Below, in pieces: positions 16,342 through 26,141 of a stretch of 64,000 nucleotides of DNA. The translations under genes and the position numbers were made by a program. Source of the DNA: Pararhizobium qamdonense (GTDB lineage Bacteria > Pseudomonadota > Alphaproteobacteria > Rhizobiales > Rhizobiaceae); assembly GCF_029277445.1 (NCBI RefSeq), contig NZ_CP119566.1, forward strand, positions 3,660,001 to 3,724,000, given 5' to 3'. Position 1 is the first letter of the stretch. Every line of letters begins with the position of its first letter. The notes beneath the pieces are model-generated. The model did no database searches, had not been told where the DNA came from, and saw only the letters and a program-made list of their open reading frames with translations.

Positions 16342-17361
16342 GTGTTGGGCGTAGTGATACCGCTGGAAGACAGCAAAAACAAACAGGCATCGGTCAAGCC
16401 GCTCGTCGACCTGACGAAGGCGGACATGGAGCGCGTCAACCAGCTGATCCTGTCCAAGGCGGGGTCCGACGTCCAGATGATCCCGGAGGTGGCCAATCAC
16501 CTGATTTCCTCCGGCGGCAAGCGCCTGCGCCCGATGCTGACGCTCGCGTCCGCCGCGATGTTCGGTTTCACCGGCGATGCCCATATCAAGCTGGCGACCG
16601 CCGTCGAGTTCATGCACACGGCCACGCTTCTGCACGACGACGTGGTCGACGAGAGCGACCTTCGGCGCGGTAAATCGACGGCGCGGATGATCTGGGGCAA
16701 CCAGGCCAGCGTGCTGGTCGGCGACTTCCTGCTCGGCCAGGCTTTCCGGATGATGGTCGATGTCGGCTCGCTCGATGCGCTTGACGTTCTGTCGACGGCG
16801 GCGTCCGTGATTGCCGAAGGTGAAGTCCTGCAGCTGTCGGTCGCCAAGAATATGGAGACGACGGAGGACGACTATCTGTCCGTCATCCGCGCCAAGACGG
16901 CAGCCCTGTTTGCGGCCGCCGCCGAAGTCGGCCCGATCGTTGCCAAGACCGACAAGGCCAGCCGCAATGCGCTGAAATCCTACGGCATGAACCTGGGCCT
17001 TGCCTTCCAGCTGGTGGACGACGTGCTCGACTATGGCGGCAAGGCCGCCGATCTCGGCAAGAACACCGGCGACGATTTCCGCGAAGGCAAGATCACGCTT
17101 CCGGTCATTCTCTCCTACCGCCGTGGAACCGCCGAGGAGCGCAGCTTCTGGCGCGCCGCCATCGAAGGCGGCGAGAGCAACGATCAGAACCTGGAAAAAG
17201 CATTGGGCCTGATCACCCGCTATGGCGGCCTGACGGACACCATCGCGCGGGCCCAGCATTACGGAACAATTGCCCGCGACGCGCTGGCGCCATTGCCGGC
17301 ATCCCCCTGGAAGGATGCGCTGCTGGAAGTGATCGATTTCTGTATCGAACGGGTCAGCTGA
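16342..17361 (+). CDS. ispB: Polyprenyl (octaprenyl/decaprenyl) diphosphate synthase
   Basis: This 339-residue trans-prenyltransferase elongates farnesyl diphosphate for the ubiquinone side chain. It has the first aspartate-rich motif (TLLHDDVVDESDLRRG) near 97-112, the GGKRLRPMLTLA block near 56, and the second (FQLVDDVLDYGG) near 222. I place the start at GTG 16342, six bases after AGGAG; TTG at 16345 is the alternative. The longer ATG frame from 16150 would run over the divergent DUF2007 gene and is unlikely. Chain length (C40/C45/C50) cannot be read from the sequence. Confidence 0.92.
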   Translation: MLGVVIPLEDSKNKQASVKPLVDLTKADMERVNQLILSKAGSDVQMIPEVANHLISSGGKRLRPMLTLASAAMFGFTGDAHIKLATAVEFMHTATLLHDDVVDESDLRRGKSTARMIWGNQASVLVGDFLLGQAFRMMVDVGSLDALDVLSTAASVIAEGEVLQLSVAKNMETTEDDYLSVIRAKTAALFAAAAEVGPIVAKTDKASRNALKSYGMNLGLAFQLVDDVLDYGGKAADLGKNTGDDFREGKITLPVILSYRRGTAEERSFWRAAIEGGESNDQNLEKALGLITRYGGLTDTIARAQHYGTIARDALAPLPASPWKDALLEVIDFCIERVS

Positions 17362-17460
17362 GCCACCGTTGCAGGGACGCGTTGCAACCTTGAGGAATTT
17401 CTTGCCGCACTGCGCCAAAAAAGCCATTCTGTCCTTCCATGCTGTGGCCGCCGGATAGTA

Positions 17461-17482
17461 TCGCTCACGATCGGGTGAGCGA
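17461..17482 (+). repeat. Perfect hairpin in the ispB-TPR gap
   Basis: TCGCTCAC-GATCGG-GTGAGCGA is an 8-bp perfect inverted repeat followed by AAATTGACG. It has no T-run, so it is not a classic terminator; a binding site near the promoter of the TPR gene is possible. Confidence 0.4.
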
Positions 17483-17627
17483 AAATTGACGGCGGTATGT
17501 CGAATTGCGTCTTGCCTTGCGTTCAAACCTTTTCCGGTTTGCCGGGTTTTGCGTTATTGATTTGGGACTGATTCCGCGCGAATCCGTGTCGGCGCCAAGG
17601 GGTGCCGCCCGTAACGAAAGGCTTGTC

Positions 17628-19454
17628 ATGCGGCAAAAACACCTTCTTCGCCTGCTCAGCGGCGCTGCCTTCCTGGCCTTGGCGTCGCTTTCCGGCGCAG
17701 CACCCAGCTTTGCCGAGGAAAAAGCTGCGGTCGAAGAAAGCAAGCCATTCGACTTCAATTCGGTCAACAGCTTTTCGGGCGCGTTTCTCGCTGCCCGCAC
17801 CGCCGATGTCGACCACGATCTCGACACGGCCACCAAGCTCTACCGCACGGCGCTCGAATTCGAACCCGACAATGTCGATGTCAAGCAGCGGCTGATGATC
17901 ACCTCGCTGATGAATGGCGATTTCAACACCGGCGCCAAGATTGCCGAAGAGTTGAAGAACGACAGTTCCGTCGAGCGCATCACCACGATCACCCGCGCCG
18001 TCGAGGCGATCCGCAAGCGGGAATACCGCCACGCGCAGAAAATCCTCAATTACGAGGGCCCCAACGATCTCGACCGGCTGATGAACGGCCTGCTGCTCGG
18101 CTGGGCGAAGGCTGGCGAAGGCAAGCCGAAGGACGCGATCGCCGATATCCAGAAGATGGAAGGACCGGACTGGTTCCGCATCTTCAAATCCTACAACCAG
18201 GGCGCCATTGCGCTGGCTGCCGGCGACAAGTCCACCGCCCGCTCGAAGCTGAACGATGCCGTGCTCGACCGCGAAGGCGGCGCTGCCGCCCCCGACACGT
18301 TCATGCGTGCCGTTATCGCGCTGGCAAAGCTTGAGGCCCGCGACGGCAACAAGCAGAAGGCGCTCGATGCGGTTTCGGTCGGCGAAGGCTTCATCAGCAA
18401 CTATGCGCCACTGAAGGCCTTGCGCACCTCCATCGACGAGGGCAAACCGCAGGAGCAGCAGGTTCGCAGCGCAACGCAAGGGGCGGCCTCCGTGCTGTTT
18501 TCGATCGCTGCCGCGCTCAACCGCGAAGGCGCGGAAGACATCGTCTCGCTTTATCTGCAGACCGCCCGGGCGCTGGATCCGGAAAGCGCCGATATCCTCG
18601 TCATGCTTGGCGGGATCGCCGAGAACCTGAAGAAGCCGGAACGGGCAATTGCGCTCTACAAGAGCGTACCGGAAAATTCACCGATGCGGCGCCTGTCGGA
18701 AATGCAGCTGGGTCTCAGCCTCGCCTCGATCGGCAAGGTCGATGAGGCCAAGGAACATCTGAAGGAACTGATCGAGCTCGATCCGAAGGATGTTCGCAGC
18801 TATCTGGCCTATGGCAGCGTGCTGTCGGATGCCAAGGATTACAAGGAAATGGGCCTGATCTACGACCGTGCAGTCGAGCAGATCGGCCCGGTGCCGCAGC
18901 GCAGCGACTGGACGATCTTCTTCCAGCGCGGTATTGCCTATGAGCGCCAGAAAATGTGGGACAAGGCCGAGCCGAGCTTCAAGAAGGCGCTGGACCTCAA
19001 TCCCGACCAGCCGCAGGTGCTGAATTATCTCGGCTATTCCTGGGTCGATATGAATATAAACCTCGAAGAAGGCCTCGGCATGATCCGCAAGGCGGTCGAT
19101 CTGAAGCCGGATGATGGCTATATCGTCGATTCGCTGGGCTGGGCCTATTTCCGGATGGGCCGCTTTGACGAGGCGGTTGGCGAACTGGAGCGCGCTGTCG
19201 AGCTGATGGCCGGCGATGCGACGATCAACGACCATCTGGGCGATGCCTATTGGCGCGTCGGCCGCAAGCTGGAAGCGGTATTCCAGTGGAACCAGGCCTT
19301 GGCTCTGAAGCCCGAGGAAGCGGAAATCCCGAAGATCAACGCCAAGATCGAAAGCGGCCTGCCGCCGGTCGAAGCCAAGGTTCCGGCCGCTGCCGAAGCG
19401 GGCGACACGCAGCCGAAGAAAGTGGCTCCGGACGTTGCCGGCAAGAAATCCTGA
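17628..19454 (+). CDS. Secreted tetratricopeptide-repeat protein
   Basis: The 608-residue protein has a signal peptide (HLLRLLSGAAFLALASLSGA, cleavage near residue 29) and then many TPR helices over the whole length, e.g. TATKLYRTALEFEPDNVD, AIALYKSVPENSP, AEPSFKKALDLNPDQPQVLN and AVGELERAVELMAGDATIND. The C-terminal 30 residues are Ala/Pro/Glu-rich. It should act as a scaffold in the periplasm or at the outer membrane; similar proteins are annotated only as TPR repeat proteins. The ATG at 17628 was chosen because it opens the signal peptide. ispE follows after 12 bp, suggesting co-transcription. Confidence 0.88.
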   Translation: MRQKHLLRLLSGAAFLALASLSGAAPSFAEEKAAVEESKPFDFNSVNSFSGAFLAARTADVDHDLDTATKLYRTALEFEPDNVDVKQRLMITSLMNGDFNTGAKIAEELKNDSSVERITTITRAVEAIRKREYRHAQKILNYEGPNDLDRLMNGLLLGWAKAGEGKPKDAIADIQKMEGPDWFRIFKSYNQGAIALAAGDKSTARSKLNDAVLDREGGAAAPDTFMRAVIALAKLEARDGNKQKALDAVSVGEGFISNYAPLKALRTSIDEGKPQEQQVRSATQGAASVLFSIAAALNREGAEDIVSLYLQTARALDPESADILVMLGGIAENLKKPERAIALYKSVPENSPMRRLSEMQLGLSLASIGKVDEAKEHLKELIELDPKDVRSYLAYGSVLSDAKDYKEMGLIYDRAVEQIGPVPQRSDWTIFFQRGIAYERQKMWDKAEPSFKKALDLNPDQPQVLNYLGYSWVDMNINLEEGLGMIRKAVDLKPDDGYIVDSLGWAYFRMGRFDEAVGELERAVELMAGDATINDHLGDAYWRVGRKLEAVFQWNQALALKPEEAEIPKINAKIESGLPPVEAKVPAAAEAGDTQPKKVAPDVAGKKS

Positions 19455-19466
19455 TTTCGCCCACCC

Positions 19467-20411
19467 ATGGCACATCAGGACGACATTTCCGGATTTTCGC
19501 TGACGCGGATCGCGCCGGCGAAAATCAACCTGGCCCTGCATGTCGTTGGCCAGCGGGCTGATGGCTATCATCTCCTCGAAAGCCTTGTGACCTTTGCCGA
19601 TGCGGGAGACCGCATCGGCTTTTCCATCTCCGGTGAAGACCGTTTCACCCTGTCCGGCCGTTTTTCCGGCGCGCTGCCGCCAACCGGCGACCCCGCTGGA
19701 AATCTGGTGCTGAAGGCGCGCGACCTGTTGCGGGCGCATCTCGGCGAAACGGGCATTCAGGCAGCACCAGTGCATCTGCATCTCGAAAAAAACCTGCCGG
19801 TCGCCTCCGGCATTGGCGGCGGCTCGGCCGATGCGGCCGCGACGCTGCTTGGCTTGCTGGAGCTTTGGGGTGTTTCCACCCGGCTTGAAATCCTGCAGGC
19901 GATTGCGCTGAAACTGGGCGCCGATGTGCCGATGTGCCTTCGCGGCGAGCCGCTTGTCGCGCGCGGCATCGGGGACGATATCGAGCGGGTCCCGGACTTT
20001 CCGTCCTTTCCCATGCTGATCGTCAACCCGCTGAAAGCGGTCTCGACGCCGGTGATTTTCCGGCTCTTGACGAACAAGACCCAGCCGCCTCTTGCAATGC
20101 CGCAGGACCGGCCGTCGCGCGACGGGTGGATCGACGTTCTGAAAACCCTGCGCAACGATCTGGAGCCGCCGGCGCGCACGCTGGAACCGCAGATCGGGGC
20201 GGTCTCGAATGCGCTTGGCCTGACCGGCGCGCAGCTGGTGCGGATGTCTGGATCGGGCGCATCCTGCTTTGGGCTTTACGCGAGCCTTGAGGCTCGCGAC
20301 GAGGCGGCGGCTCTGCTTTCCAGGCAGAACCCGGGATGGTACGTTCTGGCCTGTAACAGTGTTTCCAGCCACAGTTTTGACGGAGAGGAAGAGCGCGATG
20401 ACCGAGGTTAA
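19467..20411 (+). CDS. ispE: 4-diphosphocytidyl-2-C-methyl-D-erythritol kinase
   Basis: A 314-residue GHMP kinase of the non-mevalonate isoprenoid pathway. Features: APAKINLALHVVGQRADGYH at the N-terminus, the ATP-binding PVASGIGGGSADAAATL loop near 111-127, and the C-terminal MSGSGASCFGLY motif near 260. It starts 12 bp after the TPR gene and overlaps moaB by 14 bp, so TPR-ispE-moaB look like an operon. Together with ispB it gives the window two isoprenoid genes. Confidence 0.93.
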   Translation: MAHQDDISGFSLTRIAPAKINLALHVVGQRADGYHLLESLVTFADAGDRIGFSISGEDRFTLSGRFSGALPPTGDPAGNLVLKARDLLRAHLGETGIQAAPVHLHLEKNLPVASGIGGGSADAAATLLGLLELWGVSTRLEILQAIALKLGADVPMCLRGEPLVARGIGDDIERVPDFPSFPMLIVNPLKAVSTPVIFRLLTNKTQPPLAMPQDRPSRDGWIDVLKTLRNDLEPPARTLEPQIGAVSNALGLTGAQLVRMSGSGASCFGLYASLEARDEAAALLSRQNPGWYVLACNSVSSHSFDGEEERDDRG

Positions 20412-20940
20412 GGATCAACGGCCCTTCGTTCCGGTCGGGATTGCGGTTCTCACTGTTTCCGATACGCGCACGCCGGCCGATGACCGTTCCGGCGACACGC
20501 TCGTTGCCCGCATTACGGACGCCGGCCACAGATTGGAAGCCCGCGCCATCGTTGCCGACGACAAGGACAGCATTGCGGCGCAGGTGAAAGCCTGGACGCT
20601 GGACGAAGCGATCGACGTGGTGATCACCACCGGCGGCACGGGCTTTACCGGACGCGATGTGACGCCCGAGGCGCTGGAGCCGTTGTTTGAAAAGCGGATG
20701 GACGGCTTTTCCGAGGTCTTCCACCGGATTTCCTATGACAAGATCGGCACCTCGACGATCCAGTCGCGCGCCACCGGCGGTGTGGCAAACGCCACCTTCA
20801 TCTTCGTCCTGCCGGGATCACCCGGCGCCTGCAAGGACGCATGGGACGGCATTTTGAAGCAGCAGCTCGACTACCGCCACCTGCCCTGCAATTTCGTCGA
20901 GATCATGCCCAGGCTGGACGAGCACCTCAAACGCGACTGA
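20398..20940 (+). CDS. moaB: Molybdenum cofactor biosynthesis protein B
   Basis: The 180-residue protein has the MoaB/MogA core: IAVLTVSDTRTPADDRSGD, VVITTGGTGFTGRDVTPEAL near 80 and FVLPGSPGACKDAWDGIL near 140. The family adenylylates molybdopterin before metal insertion. The ATG at 20398 has GAGAGGAAGAG just upstream inside ispE, whose 3' end it overlaps. Normal length, no irregularities. Confidence 0.92.
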   Translation: MTEVKDQRPFVPVGIAVLTVSDTRTPADDRSGDTLVARITDAGHRLEARAIVADDKDSIAAQVKAWTLDEAIDVVITTGGTGFTGRDVTPEALEPLFEKRMDGFSEVFHRISYDKIGTSTIQSRATGGVANATFIFVLPGSPGACKDAWDGILKQQLDYRHLPCNFVEIMPRLDEHLKRD

Positions 20941-21248
20941 CCGCCAAGGGTCGTCAAAACCCAACCGTCCCTGTTCCATCCGTAACAGCGCATCACGATG
21001 CAGCATCGTAGAACTGTGCCTACCGGAGACGGACATGAGGCGGGCGAAGGACGGGATTACGGCGCGCCTCAGTTTCCATCCCGGTCACGGCAGATACCAG
21101 GAAGGCGGCGGATTTCACCTCATGAAAGCCGCCACGGCAAGCGATACGACGCGACGGCTGGGTTTCACGCGGCAAGCCATTTTGACGGTCATTTTTTCAA
21201 TCAAGACAGGGCAGGCTCGCAAGGGCCTGCTCTTTTTGCTGCCTGCCG
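20941..21248. other. Intergenic stretch with a terminator but no convincing gene
   Basis: The 308 bp between moaB and the convergent glycosyltransferase-like gene hold a plus-strand hairpin terminator at 21208-21238, 270 nt after moaB. A frame starting at ATG 21035 (after GGAGACGG) runs through the terminator into the next gene and is not convincing. Either moaB has a long 3' leader-like tail or a small RNA ends at this terminator. Confidence 0.5.
21208..21238 (+). terminator. Rho-independent terminator
   Basis: AGGGCAGGCTC-GCAA-GGGCCTGCTCT forms an 11-bp stem with two G-T pairs and a GNRA-type loop, followed by TTTT. It would end transcripts coming from moaB or from a small RNA gene in the preceding 270 bp. 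Confidence 0.75.
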
Positions 21249-21779
21249 CTATTCCGCGTCCGGACGATTGGCGATTGCCACCCAGGCCGGCACGAGTTCG
21301 CTTCCAAGCTTGCGCAGCGCCCGCCCATTGGCAAAATCGGCAAGCTGCATGGAGGATTTGGCGATCGCTGTGGCCTGTTGCTTGGAGAGCAGCAAGCCCA
21401 GCTCCAACGGCGCTGGCCGGTTGACGATGCGCTGCAGGATGGGGCGGCGGTATTGCCGCGACGCAGAAAAGCGCGCCGGCATCTTGTTCAGCGACATATA
21501 TTCCGCGACATCATCGATCCAGCGCCCTGCAGGCCTTGCACCCGCTTCGAGCAGAAGCAGCCAATCGCCGCGGGCCGAGCGCACGATATCGGTCATGTCC
21601 CAACTGCTGCAGAACCGCGCACCGGCGGCATCCGCCACGCGGCTTGAACCATCCTGCGAGGCATGGTCGAGGACGATAACATCGCTCACCAGACCTTCCA
21701 CGGCACCCGCCACCAGCGCCGACAGCGTCTGCGCCAGTTCAGCCTCATTGTCGCGGGTTTCGGTGATGATCGTCAGCAT
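21249..21779 (-). CDS. Glycosyltransferase family 2-like protein
   Basis: The 176-residue protein begins MLTIITETRDNEAELAQTLSAL and continues DVIVLDHASQDGSSRVADAA, a degenerate GT-A nucleotide-sugar fold start (normally VSVVIPTYN...DDGSTDGT). GDWLLLLEAGARP matches the place of the DxD region but with Glu instead of Asp-x-Asp. It is short for a full GT2 enzyme, so catalytic activity is doubtful. ATG at 21803 is an alternative start. It is divergent from the radical SAM gene. Confidence 0.6.
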   Translation of the reverse strand: MLTIITETRDNEAELAQTLSALVAGAVEGLVSDVIVLDHASQDGSSRVADAAGARFCSSWDMTDIVRSARGDWLLLLEAGARPAGRWIDDVAEYMSLNKMPARFSASRQYRRPILQRIVNRPAPLELGLLLSKQQATAIAKSSMQLADFANGRALRKLGSELVPAWVAIANRPDAE

Positions 21780-21987
21780 CGCCGTCCATACCGCATTGCA
21801 CACAGATTTTCCAGAAGCCCTTCATGTCGCGGTGATTAACTTTTGATTCATGATGAATGTTGGGGCGCTGGCGGCCTTGCGCAACGGCGTTTCGAATTTT
21901 TGTTCTTGCATTGTTCTCTTTTTCACGATAGGAAAATAATCAGAGGATATCGGAAAATCCGCAAGGACCAGTCCACCGGAGAAACCC

Positions 21988-23145
21988 ATGAACGAGCTGT
22001 CTCAGATCAGGCAGGGTGCTTTGGCGCCTGCCAATACGGCAGATATGGCCGAGGCGATGATTGCGGGCTCCGGGCTGCGCATCGAGATCGACCGGCGGCG
22101 CGGCCGGGGCGCTGCGATCAATTCGTCCGGCCGGTTCGAGCCGCTGTCGCGCCAGCTGGAGGATGACGGCTGGAACTCGCTGGAGGACTTGCCGAACTTC
22201 AAGACCGAGGTTCAGGTCGAAAAGCCGCGCTCGATCATCAGCCGCAACGATTCGCCCGACATCCCGTTCGACCGCTCGGTCAACCCCTACCGGGGATGCG
22301 AGCATGGCTGCATCTATTGTTTCGCCCGCCCGACCCATGCCTATATGGGCCTGTCTCCGGGGCTCGATTTCGAGGCCAAGCTGTTTGCCAAGCCGGATGC
22401 GGCAAAGCTTCTGGAGCGCGAACTGGCCAAGCCCGGCTACAAGGTTCGCCCGATCGCCATCGGCACCAATACCGATCCCTACCAGCCGATCGAGAAGGAA
22501 TGGCGGATCATGCGCCAGGTCCTCGAAGTGCTCAAAGCTGCCGATCACCCGGTGATGATCGTCACCAAATCGGCGATGGTGATGCGCGATATCGATATCC
22601 TGGCGCCGATGGCCGAGAAGGGGCTGGCCAAGGTCGGCCTGTCGGTGACGACACTCGACCGCAAGCTTGCCCGGTTGATGGAGCCGAGAGCATCGACGCC
22701 GTCGAAACGCCTGGAAGCGATCAAGGCGCTCGCCGATGCCGGCATTCCCGCAACGGTGATGATGGCGCCGGTCATTCCGGCGCTGAACGACCATGAGATC
22801 GAGCGGGTGCTGGACGCGGGCAAGGCGGCGGGCGCGATGAGTGCCAGCTATGTGCTCTTGCGCCTGCCGATCGAAGTCAGCCCGCTGTTTCGCGACTGGC
22901 TGCTGCGCAACTATCCCGATCGCTACCGCCATGTCATGTCGCTGGTCCGCTCGATGCGCGGCGGCAAGGACTACGACGCAGAGTTCGGCAAGCGCATGAA
23001 AGGGGCTGGGCCCTATGCCTGGCAGATCGGCCGCCGGTTCGAGCTTGCCGCCAAGCGGCTGGAACTGAATGTCACGCGGCGCCCGCTGAACTGCGAGCTG
23101 TTCGTGCCGCCGCTCGGCACCGGCGTGCAACTCTCGCTGCTCTGA
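21988..23145 (+). CDS. PA0069-type radical SAM protein (SplB-like)
   Basis: The 385-residue protein has the radical SAM cluster motif C-x3-C-x2-C in [19 protein letters not shown] near residue 105-123, an N-terminal region with [13 protein letters not shown], and conserved blocks [13 protein letters not shown] and [20 protein letters not shown]. This matches the PA0069 family, related to spore photoproduct lyase but of unknown substrate. CCGGAGAAA lies before the ATG. rnhB follows in the same direction after 143 bp with a hairpin between. Confidence 0.88.
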   Translation: MNELSQIRQGALAPANTADMAEAMIAGSGLRIEIDRRRGRGAAINSSGRFEPLSRQLEDDGWNSLEDLPNFKTEVQVEKPRSIISRNDSPDIPFDRSVNPYRGCEHGCIYCFARPTHAYMGLSPGLDFEAKLFAKPDAAKLLERELAKPGYKVRPIAIGTNTDPYQPIEKEWRIMRQVLEVLKAADHPVMIVTKSAMVMRDIDILAPMAEKGLAKVGLSVTTLDRKLARLMEPRASTPSKRLEAIKALADAGIPATVMMAPVIPALNDHEIERVLDAGKAAGAMSASYVLLRLPIEVSPLFRDWLLRNYPDRYRHVMSLVRSMRGGKDYDAEFGKRMKGAGPYAWQIGRRFELAAKRLELNVTRRPLNCELFVPPLGTGVQLSLL

Positions 23146-23161
23146 CGGCGGACAAGCATTG

Positions 23162-23180
23162 CTCCGGGACTGTCCCGGAG
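23162..23180 (+). repeat. Hairpin after the radical SAM gene
   Basis: CTCCGGGA-CTG-TCCCGGAG is a perfect 8-bp inverted repeat with a 3-nt loop 17 bp after the radical SAM stop. No T-run follows; it may stabilise the 3' end or attenuate transcription into rnhB. Confidence 0.5.
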
Positions 23181-23288
23181 ATCGAAATACCGGTGCTGCA
23201 CACCCGCAGCAGCAGCGGTCATCCTCCGGCAATTGCCTCCTTGCCGAAGGACTTGCAGGGAATCGGGCTTGTGTGCGAGTTTCGCCGC

Positions 23289-23972
23289 ATGTCACGACGC
23301 ACACAGCCCGATTCCCCTTTTCTTTTCGAGACGATCGAAGGCCCCGATTTCAGCTTCGAACTCGCCGGGCGCCGCGATGGGCTCTGGCCGGTTGCGGGCA
23401 CGGACGAGGCCGGGCGCGGGCCACTCGCCGGTCCGGTCGTTGCCGCCGCCGTCATCCTGGATCCCGACAATATCCCCGAAGGCTTGAACGACAGCAAGCA
23501 GCTGTCGATTGCCCGCCGCGAGGAACTGTTCGATCTTATCCTCGCCTCCTCCATCGTCTCCATCGCCTCGTCCGGTGCCGGCCGGATCGACGGTACGGAT
23601 ATCCGCAAGGCGAGCCTGGATGCGATGCGCCGGGCGGTGCATGGCCTGTCCACTGCACCTGCCCTGGTGCTCGCCGATGGCCGCGATATCCCGCCCGGCC
23701 TTGCCTGTCTTGGCAAGGCCGTCGTCAAGGGCGATGCCCGCTCGCTGTCGATTGCGGCGGCCTCGATCATTGCCAAGGTGTCACGCGACCGGATGATGAC
23801 CCGCGCCCATCTGGTCTTCCCGGCCTATGGGTTTTCCACTCATGCCGGCTATGCCACGCAGCGCCACCGCAATGCCATCGACGATCACGGCCCCTGCCCG
23901 CTGCATAGAATGAGCTTTAGGCCGCTGCGCCAGGACGGCGTTGACATGCCGGACGAGGAACTGCAGGGCTGA
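23289..23972 (+). CDS. rnhB: Ribonuclease HII
   Basis: The 227-residue enzyme removes ribonucleotides from DNA and RNA primers. It has the catalytic [19 protein letters not shown] motif near 37-55 (first Asp-Glu pair), the [11 protein letters not shown] block, [11 protein letters not shown] (third acidic residue) and [15 protein letters not shown] chose ATG 23289 ([11 protein letters not shown]); the frame is open back to 23193. The enzyme works in the cytoplasm. Confidence 0.93.
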   Translation: MSRRTQPDSPFLFETIEGPDFSFELAGRRDGLWPVAGTDEAGRGPLAGPVVAAAVILDPDNIPEGLNDSKQLSIARREELFDLILASSIVSIASSGAGRIDGTDIRKASLDAMRRAVHGLSTAPALVLADGRDIPPGLACLGKAVVKGDARSLSIAAASIIAKVSRDRMMTRAHLVFPAYGFSTHAGYATQRHRNAIDDHGPCPLHRMSFRPLRQDGVDMPDEELQG

Positions 23973-24164
23973 CGCTTGGGGAGATGCGGGCTGTATCCTG
24001 GAACATCCGCCCGTGCCAAACGTTTTTCCCATCGTCATTGACGTCAAAGACACAGGAGCGGTTTTTCTTGTGTGCGGCGTGCCCCAGGTAACAAACAGCC
24101 GGGCGGACGGGTTATAGAACGAGGAACGGCATGCACCCGCGATTCCCTTGAAAGGTTTTACACC

Positions 24165-24476
24165 GTGTTTTTTGGCTTGATCTTCCTTGCTGCGACGGCA
24201 GCGGCCAGCGTTCCCGCTGCAGAGGAGCCGACCGCGGACGCCTTGCAATCGGATCTGCAGACGGCCTATAGCTGCCAGGATATTGACGGCCGCAAGGTCT
24301 GGAAGGGCGGGCTTGCCTATTATATCCAGTCCTACGTCTATGATGATGGGACGCCGGATGATGCGGGCAATATGGCAACAGACGCGGTCCTGCCCGAAGA
24401 CAACAGCGCCGAGACCATGCAGGAATTCGAACAGGCCTGCCTGACCATGGCGCCGACGGCAAGCACCAGCAATTAG
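24165..24476 (+). CDS. Small secreted protein with GTG start, unknown
   Basis: From GTG 24165 (preceded by AAAGG at nine bases) the frame gives 103 residues opening with a signal peptide (MFFGLIFLAATAAASVPA). The mature part contains two Cys (YSCQDIDGRKVWK and FEQACLTMAP) that could form one disulphide. I do not recognise the family. A longer in-frame extension to 24072 lacks a hydrophobic start, so the GTG is preferred. Confidence 0.6.
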   Translation: MFFGLIFLAATAAASVPAAEEPTADALQSDLQTAYSCQDIDGRKVWKGGLAYYIQSYVYDDGTPDDAGNMATDAVLPEDNSAETMQEFEQACLTMAPTASTSN

Positions 24477-24578
24477 CATCTGACTTTTCTGCAGGCCACT
24501 TCGCTTTGCCGGGGTGTGGCCAAGCGCTCGCCGCTGGTGCGCGGGCTGATGCCAGTCCTCGAACCCCTCCGGCAGACA

Positions 24579-24609
24579 TAAAAAAGGCCGGCGCGAGCCA
24601 GCCTTTTCA
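24579..24609 (-). terminator. Terminator of the F0 ATP synthase operon
   Basis: On the minus strand AAAAGGCTGGC-TCGC-GCCGGCCTTTT forms a stem with one G-T pair and ends in TTTTTTT. It lies 21 bp after the atpF stop and may also work for the convergent secreted protein gene. Confidence 0.85.
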
Positions 24610-24629
24610 AATCCCGATCACGCGGTTGC

Positions 24630-25121
24630 TTAATTCAGGCGTGTCTTCACGTCGCTGATTGCCTTGGAAAACAGGGCGGCCTGGGTTGCGGCATCCGACT
24701 TTGCCGTGATGACGCTTTCGGCGGCGGCAATGGCGATATCGACGGCCGTGGCGCGAACCGAGTTGATGGCGTCGGTTTCGGCCTGCTTGATCTTCTGTTC
24801 CGACAAGGCCGTGCGGCGGGCGACGAATTCGTCGGTCTTCTGCTTGGCTTCGGCGGTCAGCATTTCAGCTTCGCGTTCGGCAGCGGCAACGATGTTGGCG
24901 GCTTCCGCTTCGGCTTCCTTGCGCTTGCGCTGGTATTCGACGAGCAGGGCCTGGGCTTCGGCGCGCAGGCGCTTGGCTTCGGCCAGTTCGTTGGTGATGC
25001 GGCCGGCGCGCTCGTCGAGCGATTTGGCCAGCATGCCCGGAACCTTGAGATAGACGATGAGCGCGAGGAAAAGCACCAAGCCGACTGTGGCCCAGAATGT
25101 GGCCAGTGAGGTCAAATCCAT
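24630..25121 (-). CDS. atpF: F0F1 ATP synthase subunit b
   Basis: The 163-residue peripheral stalk subunit has one N-terminal transmembrane helix (FWATVGLVLFLALIVYLKVP) followed by a long charged coiled coil (LAEAKRLRAEAQALLVEYQR, EAEAEAANIVAAAEREAEML). It is the last gene of the atpI-B-E-F'-F operon. AAGGAGAGC precedes the ATG. Its partner b' is encoded 10 bp upstream. Confidence 0.93.
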   Translation of the reverse strand: MDLTSLATFWATVGLVLFLALIVYLKVPGMLAKSLDERAGRITNELAEAKRLRAEAQALLVEYQRKRKEAEAEAANIVAAAEREAEMLTAEAKQKTDEFVARRTALSEQKIKQAETDAINSVRATAVDIAIAAAESVITAKSDAATQAALFSKAISDVKTRLN

Positions 25122-25131
25122 GATGCTCTCC

Positions 25132-25740
25132 TTACTTCGCCGATGCTTTGACCGCAGATGCGATCTCAGCCTTCGATACCTTGCCGCCGATCAACTGCTC
25201 GACGACGGCTGTCGCAGTGTCCTCGGCGATCGCGCCAACGTCGGCCAGGGCCTTCGTCTTGATATCGGCGATACGCGCTTCGGCAGCGGAAATCTTGTTG
25301 TTCAGGCTTTCTTCGACCGCGGTGCGATCGGCAGCAGCCTTTGCCTTTGCAGCTTCGCGCGCAGTCGATGCGATCGCGTTGCCCTTGGCTTTTGCGGCGG
25401 CCAGTTCCTGCTCATAGGCAGCAATGGCGGCGTCGGCCTCTGCCTTCGAGCGGGCTGCATCATCGAGGTCGCGTGCGATCGTGTCGTTACGCGTTTCGAG
25501 AATGCCACCGATGCGCGGCATGACGACCTTCGACATCAGAAGGTAGAAAAGACCGAATGTGATCGCCAGCCACAGAAGCTGCGATGCAAATGTCGACGTA
25601 TCGAAGGGCGGGAACACTCCCGAGCCATGTCCGCCTTCTTGGGCTACACCGGTTTCGGTGTGGACCTCGCCGGCAGCGGCGTCGTGGGTCACTGCGCCTT
25701 CGGTGGTGGTTGACTGGGCGTATGCCGCGGTCACAAACAT
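25132..25740 (-). CDS. atpG: F0F1 ATP synthase subunit b'
   Basis: The 202-residue second peripheral stalk subunit (b', also called atpF2/atpG in alphaproteobacteria) has an N-terminal extension rich in His/Gly/Thr, one membrane helix ([19 protein letters not shown]) and a coiled coil ([20 protein letters not shown]). The ATG at 25740 has a perfect GGAGGTGAGC ribosome site, which decides against the longer start at 25758. The presence of two b-type subunits is typical of alphaproteobacteria. Confidence 0.9.
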   Translation of the reverse strand: MFVTAAYAQSTTTEGAVTHDAAAGEVHTETGVAQEGGHGSGVFPPFDTSTFASQLLWLAITFGLFYLLMSKVVMPRIGGILETRNDTIARDLDDAARSKAEADAAIAAYEQELAAAKAKGNAIASTAREAAKAKAAADRTAVEESLNNKISAAEARIADIKTKALADVGAIAEDTATAVVEQLIGGKVSKAEIASAVKASAK

Positions 25741-25813
25741 GCTCACCTCCAGGTGCACTCAGAAAAGATGCGGGCCGCGACGTTGAAACCGCGGCCCTGC
25801 CTTCAAGCCGGTC

Positions 25814-26041
25814 TTAGACGGCGAAAAGGAGAAGCAGAGCTACGAGCAGCGAGAAGATGCCCAGAGCTTCCGTAACGGCGAAGCCGAATACGAGACGGCC
25901 GAACTGGCTGTCTGCTGCCGACGGGTTGCGCAGGGCGCCCGACAGGTAGCTACCGAAAATGTTGCCGAGGCCAAGAGCCGTGCCGGCCATGCCGAGGCAA
26001 GCGAGACCTGCGCCGATGTACTTTGCTGCTTCCGCTTCCAT
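25814..26041 (-). CDS. atpE: F0F1 ATP synthase subunit c
   Basis: The 75-residue proteolipid forms the rotor ring: two membrane helices joined by the polar loop RNPSA. Helix 1 is AKYIGAGLACLGMAGTALGLG and helix 2 carries the ion-binding Glu in FGFAVTEALGIFSLLVA. ATG 26041 is preceded by GGAGAAAATC. Normal size; the gene stands between atpB and atpG. Confidence 0.95.
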   Translation of the reverse strand: MEAEAAKYIGAGLACLGMAGTALGLGNIFGSYLSGALRNPSAADSQFGRLVFGFAVTEALGIFSLLVALLLLFAV

Positions 26042-26141
26042 GATTTTCTCCTTCGAAATGGTTGTTGCGGCTAACTTGGGCACTCCCACCGGTCAGGACC
26101 GAAGAACGATCCGGAGCGGGAAAGCCCCACGACTTTATTCC

